Assembly (NCBI RefSeq): GCF_025506355.1
Contig: NZ_JANZYP010000070.1
Location: 1-53,950, forward strand
Length of the DNA stretch: 53,950 nucleotides
Reading direction: 5' to 3'
From: Sphaerisporangium corydalis
Lineage (GTDB): Bacteria; Actinomycetota; Actinomycetes; Streptosporangiales; Streptosporangiaceae
The position numbers were made by a program, and so were the translations under genes. How positions within the stretch are numbered: the first letter of the stretch is position 1; each line of letters opens with the position of its first letter. The notes below the pieces were generated by a model that made no database searches, was not told the DNA's origin, and saw only the letters and a list, made by a program, of their open reading frames with translations. Positions 34,745 through 44,149 of this stretch are shown piece by piece.

Positions 34745-35509
34745 CTAGCTTGCCGCCTTCTCCAGCTTCGCCTGCGCGTCGCTCTTCGCCTGGGCGTCGC
34801 TGCGGGCGCGGATCGCCGTCCAGGCGGCCTCCGCGGCCTGCTGCTCGGCCTCCTTCTTGCTGCGCCCGGCACCCGAGCCGTACTCCTGGCCGCCGACCCG
34901 CACGACGGCGGTGAACGACTTGGCGTGGTCGGGCCCGCTCTCGTCGACGTGGTACTCGGGCACGCCGAGCATCTCCGAGGCCGTCAGCTCCTGCAGGGAG
35001 GTCTTCCAGTCGAGACCGGCCCCGAGCGACGCCGAGCGCTTGATCAGCGGGTCGAAGAGCAGGTGGACCACGCGGAAGGCCTCGTCCAGGCCCTTGTCGA
35101 CGTAGACGGCGCCGATCAGCGCCTCCAGGGTGTCGGCGAGGATCGAGGACTTGTCACGGCCTCCCGTGCCCTCCTCGCCCCGGCCCAGACGGGTGAAGCG
35201 GCCGAGGTCCAGGGCGCGCGCCACGTCCGCCAGGGCGCGCATGTTGACGACCGCCGCCCGCAGCTTGGCGAGCTGGCCCTCCGGCAGGTCGGGATGGCCA
35301 CGGAACAGGGTGTCGGTGACCACCAGGCCCAGCACCGAGTCGCCCAGGAACTCCAGGCGCTCGTTGGTGGGCAGGCCACCGTTCTCGTACGCGTACGAGC
35401 GGTGCGTCAGCGCCCGCTCGAGAAGCGCGTCGTTCAGACGGACGATGAGCACGCGCTCAAGCTCGTCCCTCGCGACCTCTACGGCAATCGGCTTTCCACC
35501 TGCGGCCAC
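34745..35509 (-). CDS. rnc: Ribonuclease III
   Basis: A 254-aa dsRNA-specific endonuclease. The signature NERLEFLGDSVLG carries E53 and D57; the second acidic motif is ADTLEALIGAVYVD. A dsRNA-binding domain follows at about 170-240 (EQQAAEAAWTAI). It starts at GTG 35509 after AGGAGGAG. It processes rRNA precursors and is first of the rnc-mutM-acyP unit. Confidence 0.96.
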   Translation of the reverse strand: MAAGGKPIAVEVARDELERVLIVRLNDALLERALTHRSYAYENGGLPTNERLEFLGDSVLGLVVTDTLFRGHPDLPEGQLAKLRAAVVNMRALADVARALDLGRFTRLGRGEEGTGGRDKSSILADTLEALIGAVYVDKGLDEAFRVVHLLFDPLIKRSASLGAGLDWKTSLQELTASEMLGVPEYHVDESGPDHAKSFTAVVRVGGQEYGSGAGRSKKEAEQQAAEAAWTAIRARSDAQAKSDAQAKLEKAAS

Positions 35510-35739
35510 GTCTCCTCCTCGGACGGGAATCTCCGGCCGTCACGCAGCACGTCACGACCATGGTCGCGATGGCGGATGGAAACGCGTTGCCCGAAAACGT
35601 GGTGGACGCCGGGAGATTGCGGCAACCCCGGCGCCCACCACGGCCGCGGGCGAACCGCCACCGCACGCCTTGGACGGTGGACGGACGTCCCGGCCGGATG
35701 CGAGGCATCCGGCCGGATCACCGGCCACCGCAGGCGTGA
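35510..35739. other. 230-bp gap between rpmF and rnc
   Basis: No gene seen. It holds the rpmF terminator (next entry), a CGACCATGGTCG palindrome near 35560 and presumably the rnc promoter. Confidence 0.5.
35690..35716 (-). terminator. rpmF terminator hairpin
   Basis: CCGGCCGGATGC (35690-35701) pairs perfectly with GCATCCGGCCGG (35705-35716) around a GAG loop, 23 nt past the rpmF stop. Confidence 0.85.
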
Positions 35740-35919
35740 TCAGGCCGACGGCTCGATGACCTGACGGCGGTTGTAGGTGCCGCAGGTCGGGCATGCCACG
35801 TGCGGCAGCTTCGGCGACCGGCACTGGTTGCAGCTAACGAGCACGGGCGCGGTGGCCTTCCACTGCGCGCGGCGGGAGCGGGTGTTGCTCCGCGACATTT
35901 TCCGCTTCGGGACTGCCAC
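35740..35919 (-). CDS. rpmF: Ribosomal protein bL32, zinc-binding form
   Basis: A 59-aa protein starting at GTG 35919 (VAVPKRKMSRSNTRSRRAQW), with AGGAGGG 6 nt upstream. Its zinc ribbon has two CxxC pairs (CNQC and CPTC), the C+ form. It starts 1 nt after the DUF177 stop, so the pair is co-translated, as in most bacteria. Confidence 0.95.
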   Translation of the reverse strand: MAVPKRKMSRSNTRSRRAQWKATAPVLVSCNQCRSPKLPHVACPTCGTYNRRQVIEPSA

Positions 35920-35920
35920 G

Positions 35921-36493
35921 TCAACCCTCCTGGTCATTGGTGTTGTCGGACATCAGGCCTTGCAACGACGCCCAGCGGGCGTCGACCTTCTCGTGCCGGT
36001 GGTCCGGGCCGGCCTCCGCCAGCTTGACCCCGCACTCCACGCACAGCCCGGGACAGTCATCACTGCACACCGGGCTCAACGGCAGTGCGAGCACCACCGC
36101 GTCGCGGAATGTCGGCTCGAGATCGAGCAGTTCACCGTCGAGGAGTGAGTCGTCCTCGGCGGCTTCTTCCGCCGAGTAGAAGAAGAGCTCCTGGAAACCG
36201 ACCTCGATCTCCGAGGTCAGCGGATCCAGGCAGCGCGAACACTCTCCGCTGAGGGGAGCCTTCGCCGTGCCCGTGACGAGCACGCCTTCCATCACCGCCT
36301 CGAGCCGCATGTCCAGCTCGATTTCGGCGTCCTTCTCGACGCCGATCATGCCGACGGAGAGATTCACCGGTGCCGGGAGTGAACGGGAGATCCCGCGCAT
36401 AGAACCCGGTCGCCGCCCCAGATCGTGGGTAGAGATCACCCAGGGGGCACGGGGGTCGAGGCTATGCAGCGTCTTCCTGCTCTCTTGAGGCAT
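35921..36493 (-). CDS. DUF177/YceD-family 23S rRNA accumulation protein
   Basis: A 190-aa protein of the YceD family (LSGECSRCLDPL motif near 94-105, then DLEPTFRDAVVLALPLSPVC). Family members in E. coli and plants are needed for 23S rRNA maturation. It is almost always upstream of rpmF, as here. Several Cys (CSRC, CSDDCPGLC) could bind a metal. Confidence 0.93.
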   Translation of the reverse strand: MPQESRKTLHSLDPRAPWVISTHDLGRRPGSMRGISRSLPAPVNLSVGMIGVEKDAEIELDMRLEAVMEGVLVTGTAKAPLSGECSRCLDPLTSEIEVGFQELFFYSAEEAAEDDSLLDGELLDLEPTFRDAVVLALPLSPVCSDDCPGLCVECGVKLAEAGPDHRHEKVDARWASLQGLMSDNTNDQEG

Positions 36494-36541
36494 GGCGAAT
36501 CACCGCCGTCGTACAAGGCCGATTAGAAAGAATACCAGGAC

Positions 36542-37018
36542 TTAGCCGCGCAGCCGCTCGACGAGCATCTGGTGCACGAGATCGGGCACGAGTCCGGACA
36601 CATCCCCACCATACCGGGCGATCTCCTTCAACCTGCTCGACGACAGGAAGGAGTACTCCGGGTTGGTCGACATGAAAAGGGTCTCCACGCCGGACATCCG
36701 GTAGTTGAGCTGGGCCATCTGCAGCTCGTAGTCGAAGTCGCTGACCGCGCGCAGGCCCTTGACGATGGTCGGGATGCCCTGCTGCTTGCAGAAGTCCACG
36801 AGCAGCCCGTAGAACTTCTCGACGCGCACGTTGCCGTACTCCAGCGTCACCGCCTGGAGCGTCTCGATGCGCTCGTCCACGGTGAACAGGCTCTTCTTCT
36901 CCACGTTGATCAGCACGGCGACGACGACCTCGTCATACAGACGGGACGTGCGGCCGATGATGTCAAGGTGACCGTTGGTGACCGGGTCGAAGGACCCCGG
37001 GCAGACGACACGACGCAA
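36542..37018 (-). CDS. coaD: Phosphopantetheine adenylyltransferase
   Basis: A 158-aa nucleotidyltransferase in CoA synthesis (4'-phosphopantetheine + ATP to dephospho-CoA). The N-terminal CPGSFDPVTNGHLDI contains the TxGH motif; FMSTNPEYSFLSSSRLKEIA carries the conserved C-terminal motif. It starts at TTG 37018. It follows rsmD by 15 nt. Confidence 0.96.
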   Translation of the reverse strand: MRRVVCPGSFDPVTNGHLDIIGRTSRLYDEVVVAVLINVEKKSLFTVDERIETLQAVTLEYGNVRVEKFYGLLVDFCKQQGIPTIVKGLRAVSDFDYELQMAQLNYRMSGVETLFMSTNPEYSFLSSSRLKEIARYGGDVSGLVPDLVHQMLVERLRG

Positions 37019-37033
37019 GGCTTACCCCCAGTT

Positions 37034-37603
37034 TCACTGGTTCCCGGCGGCGCGACCGTACCAAACAGACGCCTCGCCATAGCGACGGACCCTCTCCTGT
37101 TCGAACCCGGAGGGCCAGACAAGGTCCTTCCCCCGTGACTCGCGCTCCACCGCCACCAGCGCGTCCTCCGTGAGCCAGCCGTTGTCGCGCAGGCTCTCCA
37201 GCACCTGGTGGACCATCTCGTCGGGGACGGCGTAGGGCGGGTCGGCGAACACGAAGTCGTAGGGCTCCGCGCACGTGGCGGCCACCAGCCGCTCGACCCG
37301 CTCGCCCGCGACGACGGCTCCCGGCAGGCCGAGCACGGCGATGTTCTCCCTGATCGTGCGCGCGGCCTTGGCGTCGGACTCGACCAGCAGCGCGTGCGCG
37401 GCCCCGCGCGACAGCGCCTCCAGGCCCACCGCGCCCGATCCGGCGTACAGGTCGAGCGCTCTGGCGCCGTCGAGCGCCCCGAGGAGGGAGCCGACGGTGG
37501 AGAACAGCCCTTCCCTGGCGCGGTCGCTCGTCGGCCGGGTGCCACGCCCCGGCGGGACGGCGATCCGGCGCCCTCCGGCGGCTCCTGCGATGACTCGGGT
37601 CAC
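37034..37603 (-). CDS. rsmD: 16S rRNA (guanine966-N2)-methyltransferase
   Basis: A 189-aa methyltransferase. The N-terminal basic TRVIAGAAGGRRI is typical; the SAM motif is DLYAGSGAVGLEAL and the catalytic DPPY is present (FVFADPPYAVP). GTG 37603 is the family start. It methylates G966 of 16S rRNA. It is cotranscribed with coaD. Confidence 0.94.
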   Translation of the reverse strand: MTRVIAGAAGGRRIAVPPGRGTRPTSDRAREGLFSTVGSLLGALDGARALDLYAGSGAVGLEALSRGAAHALLVESDAKAARTIRENIAVLGLPGAVVAGERVERLVAATCAEPYDFVFADPPYAVPDEMVHQVLESLRDNGWLTEDALVAVERESRGKDLVWPSGFEQERVRRYGEASVWYGRAAGNQ

Positions 37604-37997
37604 CCGCCCATTCTGGCCGCATCCGCCCCCGCGCGACGCCTCGGCGCCTCGGCGGCCCTCGGTTCCGGTCGGGCGGCCTCCCAACGGCCCCGTTACGGGG
37701 GTCCCAGGTCAAGAGTGGCCAAGTGTCGGCGAGGAATGCGCAAGGGTCGTTCCCCACCGCCGTCCCAGCCCACATGATGAGTTCTGCGGCCTTCATGGTG
37801 ACCCAGGGGAAGGCCGACCGGCGTGATCGTGAGCCCTTCCGCGCGCCGGTACCCTCGGCACCTGACCCGAGGGTGGGCCCAGCCGGGGACGGCATTCGGG
37901 GGGAGGCCGTCCCAAGGCTGGGCCCTGGGTCATTTCACAGACCCAGGCCCCCCGACGCGGCGGCATCTCACACGGACCCAGGCCCCTCGCGTGGCGG
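37604..37997. other. 394-bp gap between recG and rsmD
   Basis: No gene seen. It contains the recG-side hairpin and a third copy of GGACCCAGGCCCC at 37974-37986. Confidence 0.5.
37920..37951 (-). terminator. Hairpin downstream of recG
   Basis: GGGCCCTGGGTC (37920-37931) pairs with GACCCAGGCCCC (37940-37951), one mismatch, 8-nt loop, 46 nt after the recG stop. Confidence 0.65.
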
Positions 37998-40181
37998 TCA
38001 GGCCTTTTCGAGGTAGTCGGCGCGGTCGTCGCCGAGGAGACGGTCGATCTCGGCCCTCAGCTCCGGATGCCCGCTCAGCTCGGGGTCGCCCGACAGCAGC
38101 CCCGCCGCCTCCGCCCGCGCGTCGCTGATCACGTCCTCGTCGCGCAGCAGCCGCAGCATCTTCAGCGAGGACTTGCGCCCCGACTGAGCCGCGCCCAGCA
38201 CGTCGCCCTCGCGCCGCTGCTCCAGGTCGACCCGGGACAGCTCGAAGCCGTCGAGGGTGCCGGCGACGGCGTCCAGCCGGTCGCGCGCGGGGGTGCCCAC
38301 GGGGAAGTCGGTGACGAGCAGGCAGAGCCCCGGCAGGCCGCCTCGGCCGACGCGCCCGCGCAACTGGTGGAGCTGGGAGACGCCGAACCGGTCCGCGTCC
38401 ATGATCACCATCACCGACGCGTTCGGGACGTCCACTCCGACCTCGATCACGGTGGTGGCGACCAGCACGTCGACCTCGCCCCGCGTGAACGCGCGCATCA
38501 CCGCGTCCTTCTCCTCGGGAGGGAGGCGCCCGTGCAGCACCTCCACGCGCAGGCCGGAAAGCGGCCCGCCCGCGAGCATCGGGGCGACCTCCAGCACGGC
38601 CAGCGGCGGGCGCCGCTCCTCGTCCGGCTCCTGCGCCCCGCCGCCCAGGTCGCCCTCGTCGCCCTCCAGGTCGCCGATGCGGGGACAGACGATGTACGCC
38701 TGGCGGCCGAGGCCGACCTCCTCCCGGATGCGCTCCCAGGTGCGGTCGAGGAAGTGCGGCTTGTCCGAGACGGGCACGACGTGGGTCGTGATCGGCGCCC
38801 GGCCGGCGGGGAGCTGGGTCAGGGTGGACACCTCCAGGTCGCCGAAGACGGTCATGGCGACCGTGCGCGGGATCGGGGTCGCCGTCATCACCAGCACGTG
38901 CGGGCGGCCGTCCCCGGCCTTCTCGCGCAGCGCGTCACGCTGCTCGACGCCGAAGCGGTGCTGCTCGTCCACGACGACGAGGCCGAGGTCGGCGAACTGG
39001 ACGTGCTCCTGCAGCAGGGCGTGGGTGCCGACCACGATGCCGGCGGCGCCCGAGGCCGCGTCCAGCAGCGCCACGCGCCGCCCCGCGGCCCCCATCGAAC
39101 CGGTCAGCAGGGTCACCGCCGTGCCGCCGAACACGCCGCCCGTGCCGAGGTCGCCGAGCATGCGCGTGATGGAGCGGTGGTGCTGCTGCGCCAGCACCTC
39201 GGTGGGGGCCAGCAGCGCGGCCTGCCCCCCGGAGTCGACGACCTGGAGCATCGCGCGCAGCGCCACCACGGTCTTGCCCGCCCCGACCTCGCCCTGGAGC
39301 AGCCGGTGCATCGGATGGTCCTTCGCCAGCTCGGCCGCGACCTCGGCGCCGACCGCGACCTGGCCGTCGGTGAGCTGGAACGGCAGCCTGGCGTCGAAGT
39401 CGGCCAGCAGCCCGTCCGGCAGTCCCGGGCGGGGGGTGGCCGGCCACGCGGCGGCGGCCTGGCGGCGCCGGGCCAGCACGGCCTGGAGCACGAAGGCCTC
39501 GTCGAACTTCAGGCGCGTGCGCGCCCGCGCGATGTCGCCCTGGTCGCGCGGGCGGTGGACGGCCTCCAGGGCGTCGGCCAGGCCGGGCAGCCGCCTGCGG
39601 GAGCGAAGCTCGGCGGGCAGCGGGTCGGGAAGCGGGCCGAGCGTGTCCAGCACCACGCCGATCGCCCTGCGGATCACCCAGGACGTGACGCCGCCGGCCG
39701 CCGGGTAGATCGGGACCGGCGCGGCGGCGAACTCGGCGGCCGAGGAGTCGGTCTCCTCGAAGGGCTCGAACTCGGGGTGGTTGAGCTGCCATTTGGCCCG
39801 CTCGCCCCGGCCGAACCGCCCCACCTTGCCGGAGAACATCGCGCGGGTGCCGGGCTTCAGCCGGCCCTCGACCACGTGGGAGACCTTGCCGAAGAACGAC
39901 AGGTAGATCGTGTTGCGCCTGCCGTCGACGACCTCGACCTCCAGCCAGGTGCCGGCGCGGTTGCGCATGGGCTTGCGCATCAGGCGCGACACCTCGCCGA
40001 CCACGGTGACGTGCTCGTCGACCTCCAGGGCGTCCAGCGCGGTCAGCTCACCCCGCTCGGCGTACCGCCGGGGGTAGTGGCGCAGCAGGTCGCCGACCGT
40101 GGAGAGGTTGAGCGAGCTCTCCAGCGGCTTGGCCGTCTTGGGGTCAAGCGCCTTGATGAGCGGCTCGTCGAAACGCGTCAC
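37998..40181 (-). CDS. recG: ATP-dependent DNA helicase RecG
   Basis: A 727-aa branched-DNA helicase. It has an N-terminal OB/wedge domain (about 60-150), Walker A GEVGAGKT, DEQH box (VVVDEQHRFG), and motif VI QLRGRVGR. The C-terminal part is complete. It remodels stalled replication forks and Holliday junctions. The start was set at GTG 40181 (VTRFDEPL); a longer frame begins at 40223 but lacks family support. Confidence 0.95.
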   Translation of the reverse strand: MTRFDEPLIKALDPKTAKPLESSLNLSTVGDLLRHYPRRYAERGELTALDALEVDEHVTVVGEVSRLMRKPMRNRAGTWLEVEVVDGRRNTIYLSFFGKVSHVVEGRLKPGTRAMFSGKVGRFGRGERAKWQLNHPEFEPFEETDSSAAEFAAAPVPIYPAAGGVTSWVIRRAIGVVLDTLGPLPDPLPAELRSRRRLPGLADALEAVHRPRDQGDIARARTRLKFDEAFVLQAVLARRRQAAAAWPATPRPGLPDGLLADFDARLPFQLTDGQVAVGAEVAAELAKDHPMHRLLQGEVGAGKTVVALRAMLQVVDSGGQAALLAPTEVLAQQHHRSITRMLGDLGTGGVFGGTAVTLLTGSMGAAGRRVALLDAASGAAGIVVGTHALLQEHVQFADLGLVVVDEQHRFGVEQRDALREKAGDGRPHVLVMTATPIPRTVAMTVFGDLEVSTLTQLPAGRAPITTHVVPVSDKPHFLDRTWERIREEVGLGRQAYIVCPRIGDLEGDEGDLGGGAQEPDEERRPPLAVLEVAPMLAGGPLSGLRVEVLHGRLPPEEKDAVMRAFTRGEVDVLVATTVIEVGVDVPNASVMVIMDADRFGVSQLHQLRGRVGRGGLPGLCLLVTDFPVGTPARDRLDAVAGTLDGFELSRVDLEQRREGDVLGAAQSGRKSSLKMLRLLRDEDVISDARAEAAGLLSGDPELSGHPELRAEIDRLLGDDRADYLEKA

Positions 40182-40248
40182 GTCACCAAGTTCTACCGTT
40201 CCCGGCCGACAAGAACACGCCATCCTCCCCGGCCCGCGCCGACGCGGG

Positions 40249-41907
40249 TCATTCCACGCCGATGAGGAGGGGGTAGCCGCCCTGGCCGCCTTCGTAGCTG
40301 ACGACCTCGATGTCCGGGCGCACGTCCTCCAGGTGGTCCTGTACGGCGCGGGCCAGCGACGGGCCGGCGTCCAGGCCCACGATCAGGGTGACCAGTTCGC
40401 TGCCGACCGAGAGCATGCGGGAGGTGACCTCAACGGCGATGTCCTCCACGGCCGTGCCGATCAGGGCCACGTCGCCGTCGATCACCCCGAGCACGTCGCC
40501 GGGGCGGCACATGCCCGCGCTGGTCATGGCCTCGCGGTCGGCCACCCAGACGTGGCCGTGGCGGGTGTGCCCGGCGGTGTCGGTCATCGCCACCACGTCG
40601 TCGTCGAAACGGCGCAGCGGATCGTGCACGGCGAGCGCGGCCAGTCCCTGCGCGGTCGCCTTGGTCGGCAGCACGCTGACGACGACGCCCTCCTCGCGGG
40701 CGATCTCGGCGGCGGCCACGGCCACGGCGTTCACGCCGACGTCGTTGGGCAGCACCGCGACCTCGGTGCCCGCCTCCCTGATCGCGGCCACCACCGCCGC
40801 CAGCGCGGGGGTGGACCCGGGCTCGCGGCGGACCACCACCGCGCCCGCCTGCGCGAACAGCCGCGCGATGCCGTCCCCTGCCGCCACGGCGACCACGCCG
40901 CGCCCGTTCCCGGCGCGGTGGGTGCGCGCGGGCGCGGTCAGATAGACGATCTTGAGACGGTACGGCCGGCCGGCGCGCATCCCGGCCTCGATCGCGGCCC
41001 CGGCGTCGTCCACGTGGACGTGCACGTTCCACAGGCCCTCTCCCCCGACCACCACCAGGGAGTCGCCCAGCCGGTCCAGTTCGGCCCGCAGGCCGTCCAC
41101 GGCGGCCTCGTCCGCGTCCAGGAGGTACATCACCTCGTACCCCGGCCCCGCCGCGGCCTCGGGCTCGCGTCCCGCCTCCGCCACGGTCTCGGGCCCGTGC
41201 TCAGGCACCGCCGGCGCCTCGGACCCGTACCGGGCGGGCACCTCGTAGCGGCCGGCGTAGGAGCCGGTGAGGACGGCCGCCAGGGTCTCCATGATGACGG
41301 TCAGCCCCGCGGCGCCGGCGTCCACGACGCCGTTGCGGGCGAGCACGTCGAGCTGGCCGGTGGTGCGGCCCAGCGCCGCGCGGGCCGAGGCGGCGGCCCT
41401 CCCGGCCACCTCGGCGGGCGCGCCCGAATGGTCACGCACCTCGTCGGACATCGAGGTGAGCACGCTGAGGATCGTCCCCTCGACGGGTCTCGCGACGGCC
41501 TTCCTGGCCAGCTCGGCCGCCCTGACGATCGCTTCTCCGAGGTCACGGCCCTCGCCCGGGGCGTGCTTGAGCACCTCGGCCATGCCTCGGAGCGCCTGGC
41601 TGACGATCACCCCCGAGTTGCCCCTGGCGCCGAGCAGGGCGCCGTGGGCGAGGGTCCGCCATGTCGTCGCGGCGTCGGCGTCCTCGGGGAGGCCGTCGAC
41701 GGCCTCGGCGGCCGACAGCATCGTCAGGTGGAGGTTCGTCCCGGTGTCGCCGTCGGGGACCGGGAACACGTTGAGCGCGTCGATCTCCGCCCTGGCGCGG
41801 CCGAGCGCGTCGGCGCACAGCCGGGACCATCGGCGTACGGTCGGGGCGTCGAGGACCTGGAGGGGCTCGTGGCCACGCGCGCCCGCGCCGGCGGCCTCCG
41901 AAGGCAT
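40249..41907 (-). CDS. DAK2-domain fatty-acid-kinase-like protein (FakA type)
   Basis: A 552-aa protein. The N-terminal DAK2/DhaL ATP-binding domain (about 1-200) has PDGDTGTNLHLTM and GARGNSGVIVSQ; the C-terminal part is the FakA-like dimer/linker domain with DNVGVN- and GPxLxRAVQDHLED-type motifs. FakA phosphorylates fatty acids bound to FakB (DegV proteins); no fakB is nearby. It starts at ATG 41907 after GGGAGGG. Upstream frame to 42171 is low-complexity and lacks a binding site. It is next to recG, as usual in actinobacteria. Confidence 0.9.
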   Translation of the reverse strand: MPSEAAGAGARGHEPLQVLDAPTVRRWSRLCADALGRARAEIDALNVFPVPDGDTGTNLHLTMLSAAEAVDGLPEDADAATTWRTLAHGALLGARGNSGVIVSQALRGMAEVLKHAPGEGRDLGEAIVRAAELARKAVARPVEGTILSVLTSMSDEVRDHSGAPAEVAGRAAASARAALGRTTGQLDVLARNGVVDAGAAGLTVIMETLAAVLTGSYAGRYEVPARYGSEAPAVPEHGPETVAEAGREPEAAAGPGYEVMYLLDADEAAVDGLRAELDRLGDSLVVVGGEGLWNVHVHVDDAGAAIEAGMRAGRPYRLKIVYLTAPARTHRAGNGRGVVAVAAGDGIARLFAQAGAVVVRREPGSTPALAAVVAAIREAGTEVAVLPNDVGVNAVAVAAAEIAREEGVVVSVLPTKATAQGLAALAVHDPLRRFDDDVVAMTDTAGHTRHGHVWVADREAMTSAGMCRPGDVLGVIDGDVALIGTAVEDIAVEVTSRMLSVGSELVTLIVGLDAGPSLARAVQDHLEDVRPDIEVVSYEGGQGGYPLLIGVE

Positions 41908-42268
41908 GTGGCTCCCTCCCGGGCGGGACTCCCGGCCGATCGCCTCCCGCACACGGGCGACCATACTGCGCGGCGTCCCCCGGCGCGCTCCCCGGACGCC
42001 CGCGCCGTACGTACCCGCGCCGTACGCGCCGTGGATGTCCGCCCGTGAGGGTCCGCGTCGTGCCCGCCGCCGGCGCGAGCGAGCACGAGGCCTCTGGGGA
42101 TGCGCTACGGTTGGTGGTACGAGATTATCGTCGTTCGCCGGTTCCCCCATTTGGCGTGCATCGGGCGGCATCGGATACTCTCGTGTGGCCAGCCGGTTGT
42201 CCCGGCATGCCCGACCACCGCTTCTACCTCGGTTTCGGGCTCATTGACTGATCTAAGGAGCGATGACC
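41908..42268. other. 361-bp divergent gap, dak-rpmB
   Basis: No gene seen. Two GCGCCGTACG copies lie near 42000-42030, and a TACTCT hexamer with a weak TTGGCG-like -35 lies before rpmB. Confidence 0.4.
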
Positions 42269-42454
42269 GTGGCTTCCGTCTGCGACGTTTGCGGCAAGGG
42301 GCCGACTTTCGGCAACAACATCTCGCACTCGCACCGCCGCACCCGCCGCCGTTGGAACCCCAACATCCAGCGTGTGCGCGCCATGGTGGGCAGCACGCCG
42401 AAGCGGCTGAACGTGTGCACCTCCTGCATCAAGGCGGGTAAGGTCACCCGCTGA
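42269..42454 (+). CDS. rpmB: Ribosomal protein bL28, zinc-binding form
   Basis: A 61-aa bL28 (ASVCDVCGKGPTFGNNISHS, later NVCTSCIKAGKV). Two CxxC pairs mark the C+ type. GTG 42269 is chosen since AAGGAG then sits 9 nt away and the product matches the family start; ATG 42263 is only 3-4 nt from it. Confidence 0.95.
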   Translation: MASVCDVCGKGPTFGNNISHSHRRTRRRWNPNIQRVRAMVGSTPKRLNVCTSCIKAGKVTR

Positions 42455-42467
42455 CCTGATCTTCACA

Positions 42468-42500
42468 ACGGCCCGTCGTCCCCAGGGGACGGCGGGCCGT
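42468..42500 (+). terminator. rpmB terminator, 16-bp stem
   Basis: ACGGCCCGTCGTCCCC (42468-42483) pairs with GGGGACGGCGGGCCGT (42485-42500); only one non-Watson-Crick position. It lies 14 nt after the rpmB stop. Confidence 0.85.
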
Positions 42501-42579
42501 CCGCGTTCCGTATCGGAAACGCCGCCACGGCCGGGGAATCCGGGTGCATGGGGGGAAGATCGGTGGGTAGCGGGTCCTC

Positions 42580-43233
42580 GTGCCGAACCCGCCCGTAAAC
42601 CTGAGTGTCAACGCCTCGACCGGCCAGAAGGTCACTGTGTCGGTCATAGCGCTTCTCTTCCTGGCCGTACTCGGCGGCATCGCCGGTGTGGCGGCCCTCG
42701 TCCTTGGAGGGTTCACCTCCGATGTCCCGTCGGGGAACCTCGCCGAGTCGTCGTTCGGCTCGGGCGAGGGCGAGACGGTCACCACCACGGTCAAGATGAT
42801 CTTCGCGGTGATCGCCCTGCTCATGGTGGGGTTCGTCGCCACCATGGTCCTCGGGACCTACCGGCGGCGCGCCGTACTGGACGGCACCACGCTGGAGGTC
42901 CGCGGCCTGCTCGGAACGCGCCAGGCGGACCTCGCCGCGTCCCGCGTGTGGATCGACTCCGAGCCTGAGTACGTCAGGAACCCGAACGGCGAGGGCACGA
43001 TCCCGACGGGACGCCGCGTGCCTCACCTGGTCGCCGAGGACGGGCGGAACCGGCGGAAGATCAGGCTCCGCCTGCACAGCATGGCCCGCACCCTGCTGCC
43101 GCCGCACGAGCTCAACGCCCTGGCCGACGCCATCGACACCGGCGCGCGCCCCGGCCAGGACGCCGCCCAGGCCACGAGCACCTCGTCCCTGCTCCGCCGC
43201 CTCGCCGACGACCCCATCGCCCGGCTCATGTGA
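42580..43233 (+). CDS. Membrane protein with two helices, unknown function
   Basis: A 217-aa protein from GTG 42580. TM1 is about 21-44 and TM2 about 70-92, both hydrophobic; between them an outer loop rich in Ser/Gly. The C-terminal cytoplasmic part (about 97-190) is beta-rich (VLDGTTLEVRGLLGTRQADL) and PH-like in appearance, a guess from pattern. It sits between rpmB and thiD on the plus strand. Family unknown. Confidence 0.8.
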   Translation: MPNPPVNLSVNASTGQKVTVSVIALLFLAVLGGIAGVAALVLGGFTSDVPSGNLAESSFGSGEGETVTTTVKMIFAVIALLMVGFVATMVLGTYRRRAVLDGTTLEVRGLLGTRQADLAASRVWIDSEPEYVRNPNGEGTIPTGRRVPHLVAEDGRNRRKIRLRLHSMARTLLPPHELNALADAIDTGARPGQDAAQATSTSSLLRRLADDPIARLM

Positions 43234-43284
43234 CCTCGCGGCGCCCGATCAGTCCGCGTGCGCCGGACATGCCCCCGCGAGCGG

Positions 43285-44076
43285 TCAGGGGCGGCGCCAG
43301 AGCCAGCCGTGGTCGACCGGGCCGATGCCGGCGCCGAGGGCGAAACCGTGGGCGATCGCCCCGGTGACGTACAGCTTGGCCTTCTCCACGGCGGCCGGGA
43401 CGTCCTCGCCCATGGCCAGGTAGGACGCGATGGCCGAGGCCAGCGTGCAGCCGGTGCCGTGGGTGTGCCGGTTGTCGTGCCGCTCGGCGGAGAAGCGGTA
43501 CTCCCTGGCGCCGTCGGTGAGCAGGTCGACGGGCGGGCCTGGCAGGTGACCGCCCTTGATCAGCACCCACGTGGAGCCGAGCTCCAGCACCGCCTCGGCC
43601 GCCGGGCGCAGCCCGTCCTCGTCCACGACCTTCACCGACGTGAGCTGCTCGACCTCCCACAGGTTGGGGGTCACGACGGTGGCCACGGGCAGCAGCCGGG
43701 TCGCGAGGGTGTGGACGGCCTCGGGCGCCAGCAGCGGATCGCCGTGCTTGGAGACCCCGACGGGGTCGACGACCACCGGCGCCTCCACCCCGGCCAGCAC
43801 CTCGGCGACCACCTCGACCAGTTCGGGGGAGGCGAGCATGCCCGTCTTTATGGCCTGGGCGCCGATGTCGCCGAGCACCGATTCGAGCTGGGCGCGCACC
43901 GCCTCGGCCGGGAGCTCCCAGTAGCCCTGCACGCCGACCGAGTTCTGCGCGGTGACGGCGGCGATCACGCTCATGCCGTGGACGCCGAGCGCGAGCATCG
44001 TCTTCAGGTCCGCCTGGATGCCCGCGCCCCCGCCGGAGTCGGAACCTGCGACGGTCAGTACACGAGGAGGGCTCAT
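43285..44076 (-). CDS. thiD: Hydroxymethylpyrimidine (phosphate) kinase
   Basis: A 263-aa ribokinase-fold enzyme of thiamin synthesis that phosphorylates HMP and HMP-P. The N-terminal TVAGSDSGGGAGIQADLKT, the VVVDPVGVSKHG segment and the anion-hole GTGCTLASA are intact. ATG 44076 matches the family start; the GGAGGG right next to it is oddly close, so a GTG at 44103 is possible. Works with thiL, separated here by the CBM2 gene. Confidence 0.95.
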   Translation of the reverse strand: MSPPRVLTVAGSDSGGGAGIQADLKTMLALGVHGMSVIAAVTAQNSVGVQGYWELPAEAVRAQLESVLGDIGAQAIKTGMLASPELVEVVAEVLAGVEAPVVVDPVGVSKHGDPLLAPEAVHTLATRLLPVATVVTPNLWEVEQLTSVKVVDEDGLRPAAEAVLELGSTWVLIKGGHLPGPPVDLLTDGAREYRFSAERHDNRHTHGTGCTLASAIASYLAMGEDVPAAVEKAKLYVTGAIAHGFALGAGIGPVDHGWLWRRP

Positions 44077-44098
44077 CCCTCCATCAAACCAGGGCCGG

Positions 44099-44142
44099 AC
44101 CACCCTCTCGCCCGGTCACGGCGGACCGGGCGAAGGGGTGGT
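44099..44142 (-). terminator. Long hairpin after the CBM2 gene
   Basis: A 19-bp stem (44099-44117 with 44124-44142) with two central mismatches and a 6-nt loop lies just past the CBM2 gene stop and upstream of thiD. Confidence 0.75.
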
Positions 44143-44149
44143 TCCCGGT